The position numbers and the translations under genes are program-made. 64,000 bases of DNA from Marinoscillum pacificum (lineage in GTDB: Bacteria > Bacteroidota > Bacteroidia > Cytophagales > Cyclobacteriaceae): contig NZ_JAMZMJ010000001.1 of assembly GCF_024714495.1 (NCBI RefSeq), positions 372,001 to 436,000 on the forward strand. Reading direction: 5' to 3'. Shown in pieces: positions 27,681 through 36,365 of this stretch (the stretch's first letter is position 1; the number at the start of each line of letters is the position of its first letter). The notes beneath the pieces are model-generated. The model was not told the DNA's origin and made no database searches. It saw only the letters and a list, made by a program, of their open reading frames with translations.

Positions 27681-29942
27681 ATGGCAAAACACAACCATCT
27701 ATCGAGTGACGAAACACCCAAATACGCTGCAGGCCCAAAAGCAGTTCGTATTGCTAGTAAAATGGTTTTAGAAGCTATGCCTCCATGGAAGGCTCTGAAG
27801 GTCTTAAAAGATCTTAATCAAAAGTCCGGAATAGATTGCCCTGGCTGTGCATGGCCTGATCCTGAAAAGCGCTCTAAGCTGGGTGAGTTTTGTGAAAATG
27901 GTGTCAAAGCAATAGCTGAAGAAGCCCAACACAAATTGGCAGATGCAGAGTTTTTCAAGCACTACTCCATCAATTCTTTGAGAAGCAAGAGTGATTATTG
28001 GTTAGGCCAGCAAGGGCGATTAGCGCAACCAATGATCGTACGCCATGGGAATAGTAAATACGTACCCATTGCCTGGGAAGATGCTTTTAAACTAATCGGA
28101 GATCACTTAAAATCACTAGATCATCCAGACCAGGCAGTATTCTATACTTCAGGAAGAACCAGTAATGAAGCGGCCTTTCTCTATCAGCTTTTCGTAAGAA
28201 AATATGGCACCAACAATCTTCCTGACTGCTCCAATATGTGCCATGAATCAAGCGGAGTAGCCTTAACAGAGACCGTAGGTATTGGAAAAGGCTCGGTCAC
28301 CTTAGAGGACTTTAATCATTCAGAAATTATTCTCATTATTGGGCAAAACCCAGGCACCAATCATCCTAGAATGCTCAGTTCTTTGGAAAAAGCAAAGCAA
28401 AATGGAGCTAAGATCATTGTGATCAATCCATTGAAAGAAGCAGCACTGGTTAAATTCAAAAATCCGCAAAAGATTTCTGGTTGGATTGGTTCTGGAACCG
28501 AAATCGCAGATCATTACCTTCAAATCAAGATTAACCAGGATGTAGCCTTAATAAAAGCCTGGCTTAAGCTGCTCCTTGTTGATGAAGAATGTCTTGATCA
28601 GGAGTTCATCCAATCAAAGACTTCTGGCTTTGAAGAACTTAAAAATGACCTCTCCTCCTATCCATTAGACGAATTAATTAAGGCAACTGGATTACCCAAA
28701 AGTCAAATATTAGAAACAGCCGAATTACTTAAATCCAACAATAAAATCATTGCCTGCTGGGCCATGGGATTAACTCAACATGTCAATGCCGTTGACAACA
28801 TACGAGAAGTTGTAAACCTGCTGCTGGTAAAAGGCAGTATTGGAAAACCCGGAGCAGGAACTTGCCCTGTCAGAGGTCACAGCAATGTGCAGGGAGATAG
28901 AACCATGGGTATCTGGGAACGACCAACCAAAGAATGGACAGATAAGCTCAAAGACACCTTTGGATTTGAGCCTCCTGAATCCCCTGGATATAACGTAGTA
29001 GAATCAATTGATGCCATGAAGTCAGGAAAAGTGAAGTTTTTCATGGCTATGGGTGGTAATTTGCTTTCTGCAGCACCTGATACTCCAGTCACTGAAGAAG
29101 CACTTCAAAATTGTGAGCTCACAGTCCATGTTAGTACCAAACTCAATAGATCACATCTTGCACCTGGTAAAACATCGTTGATTTTACCATGTTTAGGTCG
29201 TACAGACAAGCATATTCAGAACGGAAAAGAGCAAGTCATTACGGTAGAGAATTCTATGGGAGTCGTCCACAGTTCTGCTGGAGTACTCACTCCTCCTTCG
29301 AGACACTTGTTAAGTGAACCCGCAATAGTTGCTTCCATCGCAGCAGTTACGCTTGGCAACGATGATATCAACTGGTCAGGATTGGTGGATGATTACGACT
29401 TAATCCGAGACTTGATTGCCAAAGCCATCAAAGGATTTGAAAATTACAATGAGCGATTGAAGAAATCACAAGGTTTTGACCTACCCAATGGAGCCAGAGT
29501 CGGTGAGTTCAATACTTCAGATCATAAGGCTAAGTTCACTATCAACCAATTACCTGAAGCAATTCCAGAAGGTCACCAATACATTATGATGACCATTCGA
29601 TCACATGATCAATTCAATACCACTATTTATGGATTGGATGATCGATACAGAGGCATCTTTGGAGGTAGAAATGTCGTTTTCATGAATCCAGAAGACGTAA
29701 AAAAAGCTGGTCTGGCGAAAATGGATACGGTAGCGCTATCCAATAACTATGGAAAAGTAAGAAAGGTATCAGGTTTCAAAGTGGTGCCATATGACATTCC
29801 TGCTGGCTGTATTGCCACGTATTTCCCGGAAGCCAATCCTTTGATTCCGTTAACGCTCAGCGCAAGAAGAAGTCATACACCTGCATCCAAGTCCGTTGGC
29901 ATAAATATGGAGAAAATCACTGCTCAACATCATCATCACTAG
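27681..29942 (+). CDS. FdhF/YdeP-family molybdopterin oxidoreductase
   Basis: 753 residues from the ATG at 27681; an upstream TTG at 27648 is in frame but adds a hydrophobic tail that the family lacks. Features: IDCPGCAWPDPEKRS near residue 50, FYTSGRTSNEAAFLYQLFVR, the LPDCSNMCHESSGVALTETVG segment, PGTNHPRMLSSLEKAK, CPVRGHSNVQGDRTMGI, then a C-terminal Molydop_binding domain. This is the YdeP/FdhF family: related to formate dehydrogenase H but without the N-terminal 4Fe-4S Cys cluster and with no Sec or Cys at the FdhF position; E. coli YdeP is tied to acid resistance. Substrate unknown. It ends QHHHH. Confidence 0.88.
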   Translation: MAKHNHLSSDETPKYAAGPKAVRIASKMVLEAMPPWKALKVLKDLNQKSGIDCPGCAWPDPEKRSKLGEFCENGVKAIAEEAQHKLADAEFFKHYSINSLRSKSDYWLGQQGRLAQPMIVRHGNSKYVPIAWEDAFKLIGDHLKSLDHPDQAVFYTSGRTSNEAAFLYQLFVRKYGTNNLPDCSNMCHESSGVALTETVGIGKGSVTLEDFNHSEIILIIGQNPGTNHPRMLSSLEKAKQNGAKIIVINPLKEAALVKFKNPQKISGWIGSGTEIADHYLQIKINQDVALIKAWLKLLLVDEECLDQEFIQSKTSGFEELKNDLSSYPLDELIKATGLPKSQILETAELLKSNNKIIACWAMGLTQHVNAVDNIREVVNLLLVKGSIGKPGAGTCPVRGHSNVQGDRTMGIWERPTKEWTDKLKDTFGFEPPESPGYNVVESIDAMKSGKVKFFMAMGGNLLSAAPDTPVTEEALQNCELTVHVSTKLNRSHLAPGKTSLILPCLGRTDKHIQNGKEQVITVENSMGVVHSSAGVLTPPSRHLLSEPAIVASIAAVTLGNDDINWSGLVDDYDLIRDLIAKAIKGFENYNERLKKSQGFDLPNGARVGEFNTSDHKAKFTINQLPEAIPEGHQYIMMTIRSHDQFNTTIYGLDDRYRGIFGGRNVVFMNPEDVKKAGLAKMDTVALSNNYGKVRKVSGFKVVPYDIPAGCIATYFPEANPLIPLTLSARRSHTPASKSVGINMEKITAQHHHH

Positions 29943-29998
29943 GTTGTTCATTTTAAAGTTATTTGAACATTCTGACGTAAAAATTCATTGTACATACG

Positions 29999-30496
29999 AT
30001 GAGCAGAGCATTTGTAAACGAAGATAATCAGGAAGAAGCTCCATTAATTCCACCAAGAGCACCTTTGCCCAAAGGCGTAACGAACTATGTAACGCCTGCT
30101 GGATTAAAAGCATTACAAGACGAGCGTGAAGAACTCAACGGGATAATTGAACATCTTATTAAAAGCGAGGACAGTAAAGAAAAACGGTACAAGCTCCAGC
30201 TTGAGAAGGGAAAACTAAACCTTCTTGAGGAGCGATTAAGTTCTGCTAGACTACTTCAGTTTGATAAGGAAATGGAAGAAGTTCGATTTGGAGCTAAAGT
30301 TACAGTGAGGTTTGACAATGAAAACCAAACACAAACATTTCAAATTGTAGGTGTAGATGAAGCAGATGTAAAACAAAATAAAATTGCTTTTACTGCTCCT
30401 GTGGCCAAGGTATTAAACGGTAAAAAGACAAATGAACAGGCTATACTGGAGCTAGGCCCTAGAAAGCGTCCTATGACGATATTAGCTATTGCTTAG
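29999..30496 (+). CDS. GreA/GreB-family elongation factor
   Basis: 165 residues. The N-terminal tail (about 25 residues rich in Pro and Glu) precedes NYVTPAGLKALQDEREEL, the start of the coiled-coil that enters the RNA polymerase secondary channel. The C-terminal FKBP-like domain includes FGAKVTVRFDNENQTQTFQIVG and ends in GPRKRPMTILAI. This resembles the Bacteroidota GreB-type factors that rescue backtracked polymerase by stimulating RNA cleavage. The acidic pair D/E at the coiled-coil tip is less clear than in GreA. Its last 11 bp overlap the 3' end of the convergent membrane-protein gene. Confidence 0.82.
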   Translation: MSRAFVNEDNQEEAPLIPPRAPLPKGVTNYVTPAGLKALQDEREELNGIIEHLIKSEDSKEKRYKLQLEKGKLNLLEERLSSARLLQFDKEMEEVRFGAKVTVRFDNENQTQTFQIVGVDEADVKQNKIAFTAPVAKVLNGKKTNEQAILELGPRKRPMTILAIA

Positions 30497-31106
30497 CAGC
30501 ATCAGGGTGTGGAATCCCGCGTCTTAACCAGGCAGCTCCAAATGCCCATAGAGCAATTGTCTGACCCAAAATTACTGCTCCCGGAAATAACTGATGATGA
30601 CTAACTCTCATGTACACATAGGAGAAAATAGTAAATATCAAACCAAAAATCACCCCCCAGCCTGCTACTTGGTAAAACCGCTTAAAGTACTTCGCTTTGG
30701 TAAATTTGGTCAACACGATAATTCCCATCAGCAGAATAAAGATTACAGCACTTCCATTATGAATTAATCCCCTTACTGGGTCATTGTGCACATAATAAAT
30801 TGCCTGGATAGGCTGCCCAAATTGAGTTGGAACTAATGCAACAATCAACGCAAAGAAGCCACTTGCGTTAGTCAGTCTATTTTCACTAAACTTCTCACCA
30901 GGAACTACCTTTCCTCTGTAGGTGAATAACACTAACCCAAAAGTGATCAGCACTCCCGTAAAAACGGTACTCATGTTGGTATAGTAGTAATAACTCATGG
31001 CTCGTTCGATATGACCATGCCCTATGACTATCAGAATTGGTAATGAAATACCAAGAATTCCAACCGCTCTTCTAAGCAGTCGATACGATGGGTTGATTTG
31101 ATCCAT
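30486..31106 (-). CDS. Polytopic membrane protein, DUF998-like
   Basis: 206 residues with six hydrophobic segments (about 12-30, 42-62, 80-98, 112-130, 142-160 and 172-192). Motifs such as SYYYYTNMSTVFTG and LIHNGSAVIFILLMG resemble the DUF998 group of six-helix proteins, but I am not certain. It converges with the Gre gene (11-bp overlap of coding ends). No function can be given. Confidence 0.6.
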   Translation of the reverse strand: MDQINPSYRLLRRAVGILGISLPILIVIGHGHIERAMSYYYYTNMSTVFTGVLITFGLVLFTYRGKVVPGEKFSENRLTNASGFFALIVALVPTQFGQPIQAIYYVHNDPVRGLIHNGSAVIFILLMGIIVLTKFTKAKYFKRFYQVAGWGVIFGLIFTIFSYVYMRVSHHQLFPGAVILGQTIALWAFGAAWLRRGIPHPDAAKQ

Positions 31107-31260
31107 TGGTTAAGTTTGGCGCCAAGATATGTTATCTCAAGAATTCTGAAAAAGGCATTAATTAGTTATTTGTGAGGCTTTCGACAAACTGGTACGGTTT
31201 ATGGATTAGTGCATACAATTTGTATAAGAACTAAACGTTAGCAACCAAAATCGAGCAAGC

Positions 31261-31857
31261 ATGAGGAGAATCGGAATTGTATTAGGACTGTCTTTATTAG
31301 TAACAAGTCAGATCAATGCCCAGCGTTACGGCAATTCATTAGGGTTAAGGTTTGGCAATGGCAATCAACGAACTATTGGCCTAACATATAATCAGCATTT
31401 GTTTGGTTACCTAAGTGCTGAAGGAATATTTCAATCAGATTTTAATCGAAATACTACAGCGCATGCCTTGATCAAACAGCACCAACCAATTTTGGGCAAA
31501 TTTCTAAACATATACGTCGGTACAGGTATTTCTATGGGAAATGAAGAATCCATCATCGAAGATGAACAATCAAAGCAATTGATCACAACTTATGACAATC
31601 CAACAATTGGTGCCGATGTGATGCTGGGTGCTGAACTTACCTTATTAGGATTAAACGTTTCGCTGGACTACAAACCAAATATCAATCTTATAGGAAGAGA
31701 AAACTGGTACGATGGTCAAGTTGGTTTCTCAGTCAGAAAAGTGCTCATTTCCTATAAGGATCTTAAGAAAAAACGAAAGAAAAAAGCCCGATTGAAACGT
31801 CGGGAAAATCGAAGAAATGATTCCCAAATCCAGCTAGAGTATAAAAAAAGGCCATGA
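31261..31857 (+). CDS. Secreted beta-barrel-like protein with basic tail
   Basis: 198 residues with a signal peptide (MRRIGIVLGLSLLVTSQINAQ). Alternating strands with aromatic ends (SLGLRFGNGNQRTIGLTYN, LNIYVGTGISMG, ADVMLGAELTLLGLNVSLDY) fit a small outer-membrane barrel of about eight strands. The last 35 residues are very basic (KKKRKKKARLKRRENRRN), which is unusual for a barrel and may bind LPS or nucleic acid. Outer membrane location is inferred. The 3' end of the coding sequence is itself part of a terminator hairpin. Confidence 0.6.
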   Translation: MRRIGIVLGLSLLVTSQINAQRYGNSLGLRFGNGNQRTIGLTYNQHLFGYLSAEGIFQSDFNRNTTAHALIKQHQPILGKFLNIYVGTGISMGNEESIIEDEQSKQLITTYDNPTIGADVMLGAELTLLGLNVSLDYKPNINLIGRENWYDGQVGFSVRKVLISYKDLKKKRKKKARLKRRENRRNDSQIQLEYKKRP

Positions 31858-31865
31858 ATGGCCTT
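31848..31865 (+). terminator. Hairpin overlapping stop codon
   Basis: AAGGCCAT and ATGGCCTT form a near-perfect dyad at 31848-31865 that contains the stop codon TGA (31855-31857) in its centre. Only a weak T run (TTCTCAT) follows; A7 precedes. Could act in either direction. Confidence 0.5.
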
Positions 31866-32013
31866 CTCATAAATACTAGCAACTGGTTAGGTTACCACAT
31901 CTAAAACCCGCTGGTTGGGTCGCACTCTATTAAAGTTTCAAATTACTCTATTGCGGGTACCCGGACTATTACTATTCCGACACATACTTAAACAATTCCG
32001 ACATTGGGTAGAA

Positions 32014-32430
32014 TTAGGCTCCTAAAAAAGGCAGATTTTTAACTTTATGATATGTTAAAGCCAATTCAATACACTTCTTCAATTGTGGCTTTGGCAACGG
32101 CTTATCTATATCAAGTACTATAGCCCTATTGCCTTCAAACTCTAACTCTTCATTGAAAAGAAATCGAAAGGTGCTAACTAACTCGGTAGAACAAATGAAA
32201 TACAAATGGAACTTATCCGGAGTCCTAGACTTCCAATCCATGCGAATCGTGCTTCCTTTGTTTACCACGTAGCTTGGCTCCGCCCATTTGGTTGTTTCCA
32301 ACAATTTAGGGAGTTCCAGTGATTCAGCAACTTCAATGATCAATGATCTTAGTTCTGTTAATTTTTCTCTTGGTTTCTCAGGATAGCTTTCCAATAAATC
32401 ATACACTTCCTGGCTCTCGATAATTTCCAT
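32014..32430 (-). CDS. DUF1801 (YdhG-like) protein
   Basis: 138 residues. The DUF1801 pattern is visible: YPEKPREKLTELRSLIIEVA near the start, then KWAEPSYVVNKGSTIRMDW and KFHLYFICSTELVSTFRF. DUF1801 proteins are small cytosolic proteins of the IPR014922 fold related to YdhG/YdeI, with a role not established. The gene is monocistronic. No signal peptide. Confidence 0.86.
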   Translation of the reverse strand: MEIIESQEVYDLLESYPEKPREKLTELRSLIIEVAESLELPKLLETTKWAEPSYVVNKGSTIRMDWKSRTPDKFHLYFICSTELVSTFRFLFNEELEFEGNRAIVLDIDKPLPKPQLKKCIELALTYHKVKNLPFLGA

Positions 32431-32476
32431 GTTAGTAAATTACTACTGCTCAGTGACAACCCTATGTCACTAGACG

Positions 32477-32508
32477 TAAAAAAAGCGACAACTTATTCGG
32501 TCATCGCT
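32477..32508 (-). terminator. Intrinsic terminator of the HepT-like gene
   Basis: Read from the minus strand: AGCGATGAC, loop CGAATAA, GTTGTCGCT (9 bp with two wobbles), followed by T7 (the A7 run at 32477-32483 on the plus strand). It follows the stop of the 32532-32882 gene. Confidence 0.85.
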
Positions 32509-32531
32509 TCAGTAAATTCTTCACCTATATT

Positions 32532-32882
32532 TTACATGACGGCATAGAGCTCGGTCTGTTCTATTTCTTCACCAATCTCTGGAAGATCATTCGTAATGAT
32601 TCCCCACACATTCTGTTCTGCAAATTCTGTTTCTTGATTGTAACGAGCATGTCGTAAATTCGAAAGTTGACCCAAGGCTAAAGATTCTGAAAGCACTTCG
32701 TGAGTTTCATTATTCAACTCAAAAGCTGCTTGCCCAATTTCCTGTAAGTAACTAAACACGGTTTCTTTCACTTGCTCATTGGCATGAAAATCATTGTATT
32801 CCAGTCCCTTAACAGTAGAGTTAATAGAAGCTATATTTGATAGTATTTGATTTAAGTGTAGTTGTATCTCTTGTTTTGTCAT
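32532..32882 (-). CDS. Orphan HepT-like (DUF86) protein
   Basis: 116 residues from the ATG at 32882 (MTKQEIQLHLNQ); a longer start at 32903 adds MYYNQGI. The helical pattern matches HepT-like proteins: SYLQEIGQAAFELNNE corresponds to the HepT IGEAA helix and AEQNVWGIITNDLPEI to the C-terminal NVWxIITNDLP helix. The R-x4-6-H-x-Y RNase motif between them is not intact (it reads NLRHARYN), so catalysis is doubtful. There is no MntA/nucleotidyltransferase gene beside it, so it is not a normal toxin-antitoxin pair. It may be a domesticated relic with a new role. Confidence 0.6.
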   Translation of the reverse strand: MTKQEIQLHLNQILSNIASINSTVKGLEYNDFHANEQVKETVFSYLQEIGQAAFELNNETHEVLSESLALGQLSNLRHARYNQETEFAEQNVWGIITNDLPEIGEEIEQTELYAVM

Positions 32883-32954
32883 AATTCCTTGATTATAATA
32901 CACTTATACAACTTTCCTAAATGCAAATTGTTCAGCGATTTTGGCATTACACTA

Positions 32955-33335
32955 TTAATCCAAAAGCTTTTTAAGTATGGGAATATCCGCTTCTGCCCAA
33001 TCAAGAGCCCAAATATCCTTAAAGCCAATCCAACATATCTCTTTATGAATCAAAGCTTTGGGACTTCCATCAACAATCTCACATTGCAGTGGAATCAACT
33101 TGAGTGACAAATCTGGATAATGATGAATAGTTGAATTTAACTCATTTACCACAATCACCTGAATATCAAGCTCTTCCATAAGTTCTCTTTGAATACACGC
33201 CGAATAGGATTCACCGGCTTCTACTTTCCCGCCAGGCAGTTCCCATTTCAGTGGATGTCGGTCGTTTTCTTTACGTTGTGCAGCGAGCAATTGACCATTC
33301 TGAATAATCACTGCACAGGTCACTTCTAACATCAT
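32955..33335 (-). CDS. Nudix hydrolase, MutT-like
   Basis: 126 residues. Nudix box: G-G-K-V-E-A-G-E-S-Y, then R-E-L-M-E-E-L-D-I (G-x5-E-x7-R-E-U-x-E-E-x-G-U, with Asp at the last Gly position). The start EVTCAVIIQNGQLLAAQRK and WELPGGKVE agree with (d)NTP pyrophosphohydrolases of the MutT group that sanitise 8-oxo-dGTP. The substrate is not proven. It lies 51 bp from the HepT-like gene on the same strand. Confidence 0.88.
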   Translation of the reverse strand: MMLEVTCAVIIQNGQLLAAQRKENDRHPLKWELPGGKVEAGESYSACIQRELMEELDIQVIVVNELNSTIHHYPDLSLKLIPLQCEIVDGSPKALIHKEICWIGFKDIWALDWAEADIPILKKLLD

Positions 33336-33437
33336 TCAAAGGTATCAGAACTATTCAGAACAGATTACAACTTAGAATAACCGTTTAGCAATTTCATTAG
33401 CACCCAATCAGCATTTTGCACTATTTTCAAGGTTGAA

Positions 33438-36146
33438 ATGATCAAATCAATGAAACAAATCCTAATTCTAACTTTATTAACCTTTGGATTCACCGCACTG
33501 CATGGTCAAAAAGATCAATGGACTCCAGAAGAAATCATACATACGAAATACGTTTCCAGTCCTTCATTTTCCAATGATGGCTCCATGGTGGTCTGGTCAC
33601 AAAGAGAAGGCCTAAAAGAGAAAGATAAGTTCGTGAGCAAACTCTACTTGACTCGCTTGGATCAACTTAAAAAAGAACTTCCTCTAACCATTCAGTTAAC
33701 ACAAGGAGAGCATAATGAGTACAACGCATTTTTCAGCAAAGATGATGAATCCATTTACTTCCTATCGTCTCGAGAAGAAGGCAAAAAACTCTGGAAACTA
33801 AGCATTTATGGCGGTGAGCCTGAAGAAGTACACGAATTCAAAAATGGTATTAGCAGCGTTGACTGGTTAAATGACAGCACATTGGTTTTTATAGCTGGAG
33901 AGGGCAAAACACTTTTTGACCTCACCAATGAAAAGGATGATACCGAGATTGTAGAAGACAGTATTCATTGGGCACCGAAACGTTTGTTCACTTTCGACAT
34001 TAACGACAAATCCATACAAAGACTAACTCAAAACAGCTTCCAAATTTCTAACTACAGTGTTTCAGAGAACGGAAAGTATTTAGTGTATCGGGAAACCACT
34101 TCTCCTCACTATGGTGTAGATGGCAAAACGAAACCTAACATTGTTTTGAAAGATGTAGTGAAAGGAACAGAAACAACACCCTTCATTGACCTTCAAACAC
34201 CATCCGGATTTGAATTTACTAAAGATGGTAAAGGCTTTTATTTCACAGCTACCAAGTCATCTAACCCTGAATGGGAAGGTGCAGGTATTGAAGAATTATA
34301 CTATTTCACACTAGCCACTAACTCGTTTGAGAAAGTGGATTTGGATTGGGAAAATGGCATATCTGATTATTACCTAATTGGATCCAATGTTTTGACTGAG
34401 CTTGCCAATGGACCTTACCAGAAGATTCGTTATTACTCCAAAAGCGGATCCACCTGGACACCTTCAGAAATCGATCTTGGTGACAAGCAACAGCATGTAA
34501 GTCTTTTGGCAGTAAGTGATGACGGTAAGAAGGTTCTTTATTCGTACTCCACAGCTTCCAAACTTCCAGAGTATTATACAGCAGACATTTCTGCTAAGAA
34601 GAAGACCATTTCCTTCACTAACGAAAAGAAATTCACATCACTTAATGATGGTTTGAAGAAAAAGACGATTGCCAGGTCAGAAGTAATCTATTGGACAGGT
34701 GCTAATGACGAGCAGGTAAATGGTATCCTTTACTATCCAAAAGACTATGAAGCTGGCAAGAAGTATCCATTGATTTTATCCATTCATGGCGGACCTACAG
34801 GAGTTGATCAGGACAGCTGGAGTGAGCGATGGTCTACCTATCCGCAGATTCTTACTCAGAAAGGTGCTTTCGTCCTTAAACCCAACTATCATGGATCAGG
34901 TAATCACTCTTTAGAGTTTATTGAATCTATCAAGAATGGTAATTACTACAGCCTGGAGCAAATCGATATCTACAATGGAATTCAGCACCTGAATGAAAAG
35001 GGACTAATTGATATGGATAAGTTAGGAACCATGGGTTGGTCCAATGGAGCGATCCTAACTACCTGGATGACTTTGAAATATCCAGATATGTTCAAGTTCG
35101 CAGCTCCGGGTGCTGGAGACATCAACTGGACTTCTGATTACGGCACCTGTCAGTTTGGGGTCACTTTTGATCAAAGTTACTTTGGTGGTGCTCCATGGGA
35201 CGATACCAATGGTAAGCACTACAATGAATGGTACATCAACAACTCTCCTATTTTCGAGATTGAAAAGATCAAGACTCCTACCATCATCTTTCATGGTAGC
35301 GAAGACCGAGCAGTTCCAAGAGATCAAGGCTGGGAATATTATAGAGGATTGCAACAAGTCGGTAAGACACCTGTAAAATTCCTTTGGTTCCCTGGACAGC
35401 CCCATGGACTTCAGAAGATTACGCATCAGTTGAGGAAAATGAAAGAAGAGATTGCGTGGATAGATAAATATCTTTTCGAAAAAGAGGATGATAAGAATGA
35501 AGCATTCAAAACAGATAGTCCACTGGCTTCAATCTTGACTCTGGACAGTGCTACGACTGATGGTTTGGCAGGTGTCACCAAAGAAGAACTGTTACTCCCT
35601 GCAGTGACTCCACTTAGTAAGGATAGTATCTCTATTGGTGTATTTGAAGTGACTATCGCGCAATACCATGCCTCAACTGGAGAAGATTATGATCGATTAG
35701 TTGCCAACCAACCAATAACTGGTTTGAGTCAGGAGCAAATAACCAAATACTTAGCATGGTTAACCGAAAAGACTGGCAAAACCTACCGGCTTCCAAATGC
35801 AAAAGAAGCTAAAGCCTTACACAAGCTAGCAGTAAGTGCTACAGGTCAAAACAACCTGAATTACTATGCTGGCTATGAACTCACCATTCTAGACGCAAAT
35901 AAGCTCGCTGAGAAGCTTGAAAACATGAAGTCGAGCCTGATTCAACCTGTAGGAACAAAAGCCGCTGTAACAGTTCATAAATCAGCGAAGGTATTTGATC
36001 TGGGAGGTAATGTAGCCGAATACTATTTGGATGGTGGAAAATTGAAAATCTATGATTTCAGTGCTTATGACTTTGTTGATGCCATGAACTCTGAACTTCC
36101 ATCTTCATCTATGCATGTAGGTTTTAGGGTGATTGTGGAGAAGTAA
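33438..36146 (+). CDS. S9 prolyl-oligopeptidase-family peptidase fused to an FGE-like domain
   Basis: 902 residues. A signal peptide (KQILILTLLTFGFTALHGQ) is followed by a WD40-like/TolB-type propeller about 30-400 (for example ISSVDWLNDSTLVFI). The alpha/beta-hydrolase domain about 420-690 has nucleophile Ser535 in G-W-S-N-G, Asp623 in GSEDRAVP, and His656 in PGQPHGLQ. The last ~200 residues (from about 700) are a separate domain resembling the formylglycine-generating-enzyme/sulfatase-modifying-factor family: IGVFEVTIAQYHASTGEDYD, KTYRLPNAKEAKALH, DLGGNVAEYYLDGG and the end MHVGFRVIVEK. That fusion is unusual for S9. The peptidase should be periplasmic or outer-membrane and cut short peptides. 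ATG at 33438 or 33450 are both possible starts. Confidence 0.87.
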   Translation: MIKSMKQILILTLLTFGFTALHGQKDQWTPEEIIHTKYVSSPSFSNDGSMVVWSQREGLKEKDKFVSKLYLTRLDQLKKELPLTIQLTQGEHNEYNAFFSKDDESIYFLSSREEGKKLWKLSIYGGEPEEVHEFKNGISSVDWLNDSTLVFIAGEGKTLFDLTNEKDDTEIVEDSIHWAPKRLFTFDINDKSIQRLTQNSFQISNYSVSENGKYLVYRETTSPHYGVDGKTKPNIVLKDVVKGTETTPFIDLQTPSGFEFTKDGKGFYFTATKSSNPEWEGAGIEELYYFTLATNSFEKVDLDWENGISDYYLIGSNVLTELANGPYQKIRYYSKSGSTWTPSEIDLGDKQQHVSLLAVSDDGKKVLYSYSTASKLPEYYTADISAKKKTISFTNEKKFTSLNDGLKKKTIARSEVIYWTGANDEQVNGILYYPKDYEAGKKYPLILSIHGGPTGVDQDSWSERWSTYPQILTQKGAFVLKPNYHGSGNHSLEFIESIKNGNYYSLEQIDIYNGIQHLNEKGLIDMDKLGTMGWSNGAILTTWMTLKYPDMFKFAAPGAGDINWTSDYGTCQFGVTFDQSYFGGAPWDDTNGKHYNEWYINNSPIFEIEKIKTPTIIFHGSEDRAVPRDQGWEYYRGLQQVGKTPVKFLWFPGQPHGLQKITHQLRKMKEEIAWIDKYLFEKEDDKNEAFKTDSPLASILTLDSATTDGLAGVTKEELLLPAVTPLSKDSISIGVFEVTIAQYHASTGEDYDRLVANQPITGLSQEQITKYLAWLTEKTGKTYRLPNAKEAKALHKLAVSATGQNNLNYYAGYELTILDANKLAEKLENMKSSLIQPVGTKAAVTVHKSAKVFDLGGNVAEYYLDGGKLKIYDFSAYDFVDAMNSELPSSSMHVGFRVIVEK

Positions 36147-36161
36147 AAATATTATCTGATG

Positions 36162-36302
36162 TTTGCCTCAAATTTTGCATTGTCATCCTGAACTAGCTCC
36201 GCATGGAATGTCAGGATCTTTTTGATAAGACCCTCATTTTTAGATTCTGAAATAAATGCGAACGGCAAGTTTCAGAATGACTCAAGATTACTTTGAGGCA
36301 AA
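36162..36302. repeat. 141-bp extragenic palindromic element
   Basis: Perfect 11-bp terminal inverted repeats TTTGCCTCAAA (36162-36172) and TTTGAGGCAAA (36292-36302) enclose two more dyads: TCCTGA/TCAGGA (36186/36211) and ATTCTGAAA/TTTCAGAAT (36244-36252/36270-36278). This nested structure looks like a REP or MITE-type non-coding element. No transposase or target-site duplication is seen. Confidence 0.55.
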
Positions 36303-36365
36303 CTATTGATGATTTAATAAATAGACCTGTTCTTTACCCCTTACCCTAAAGGATGGAACAGGTCT

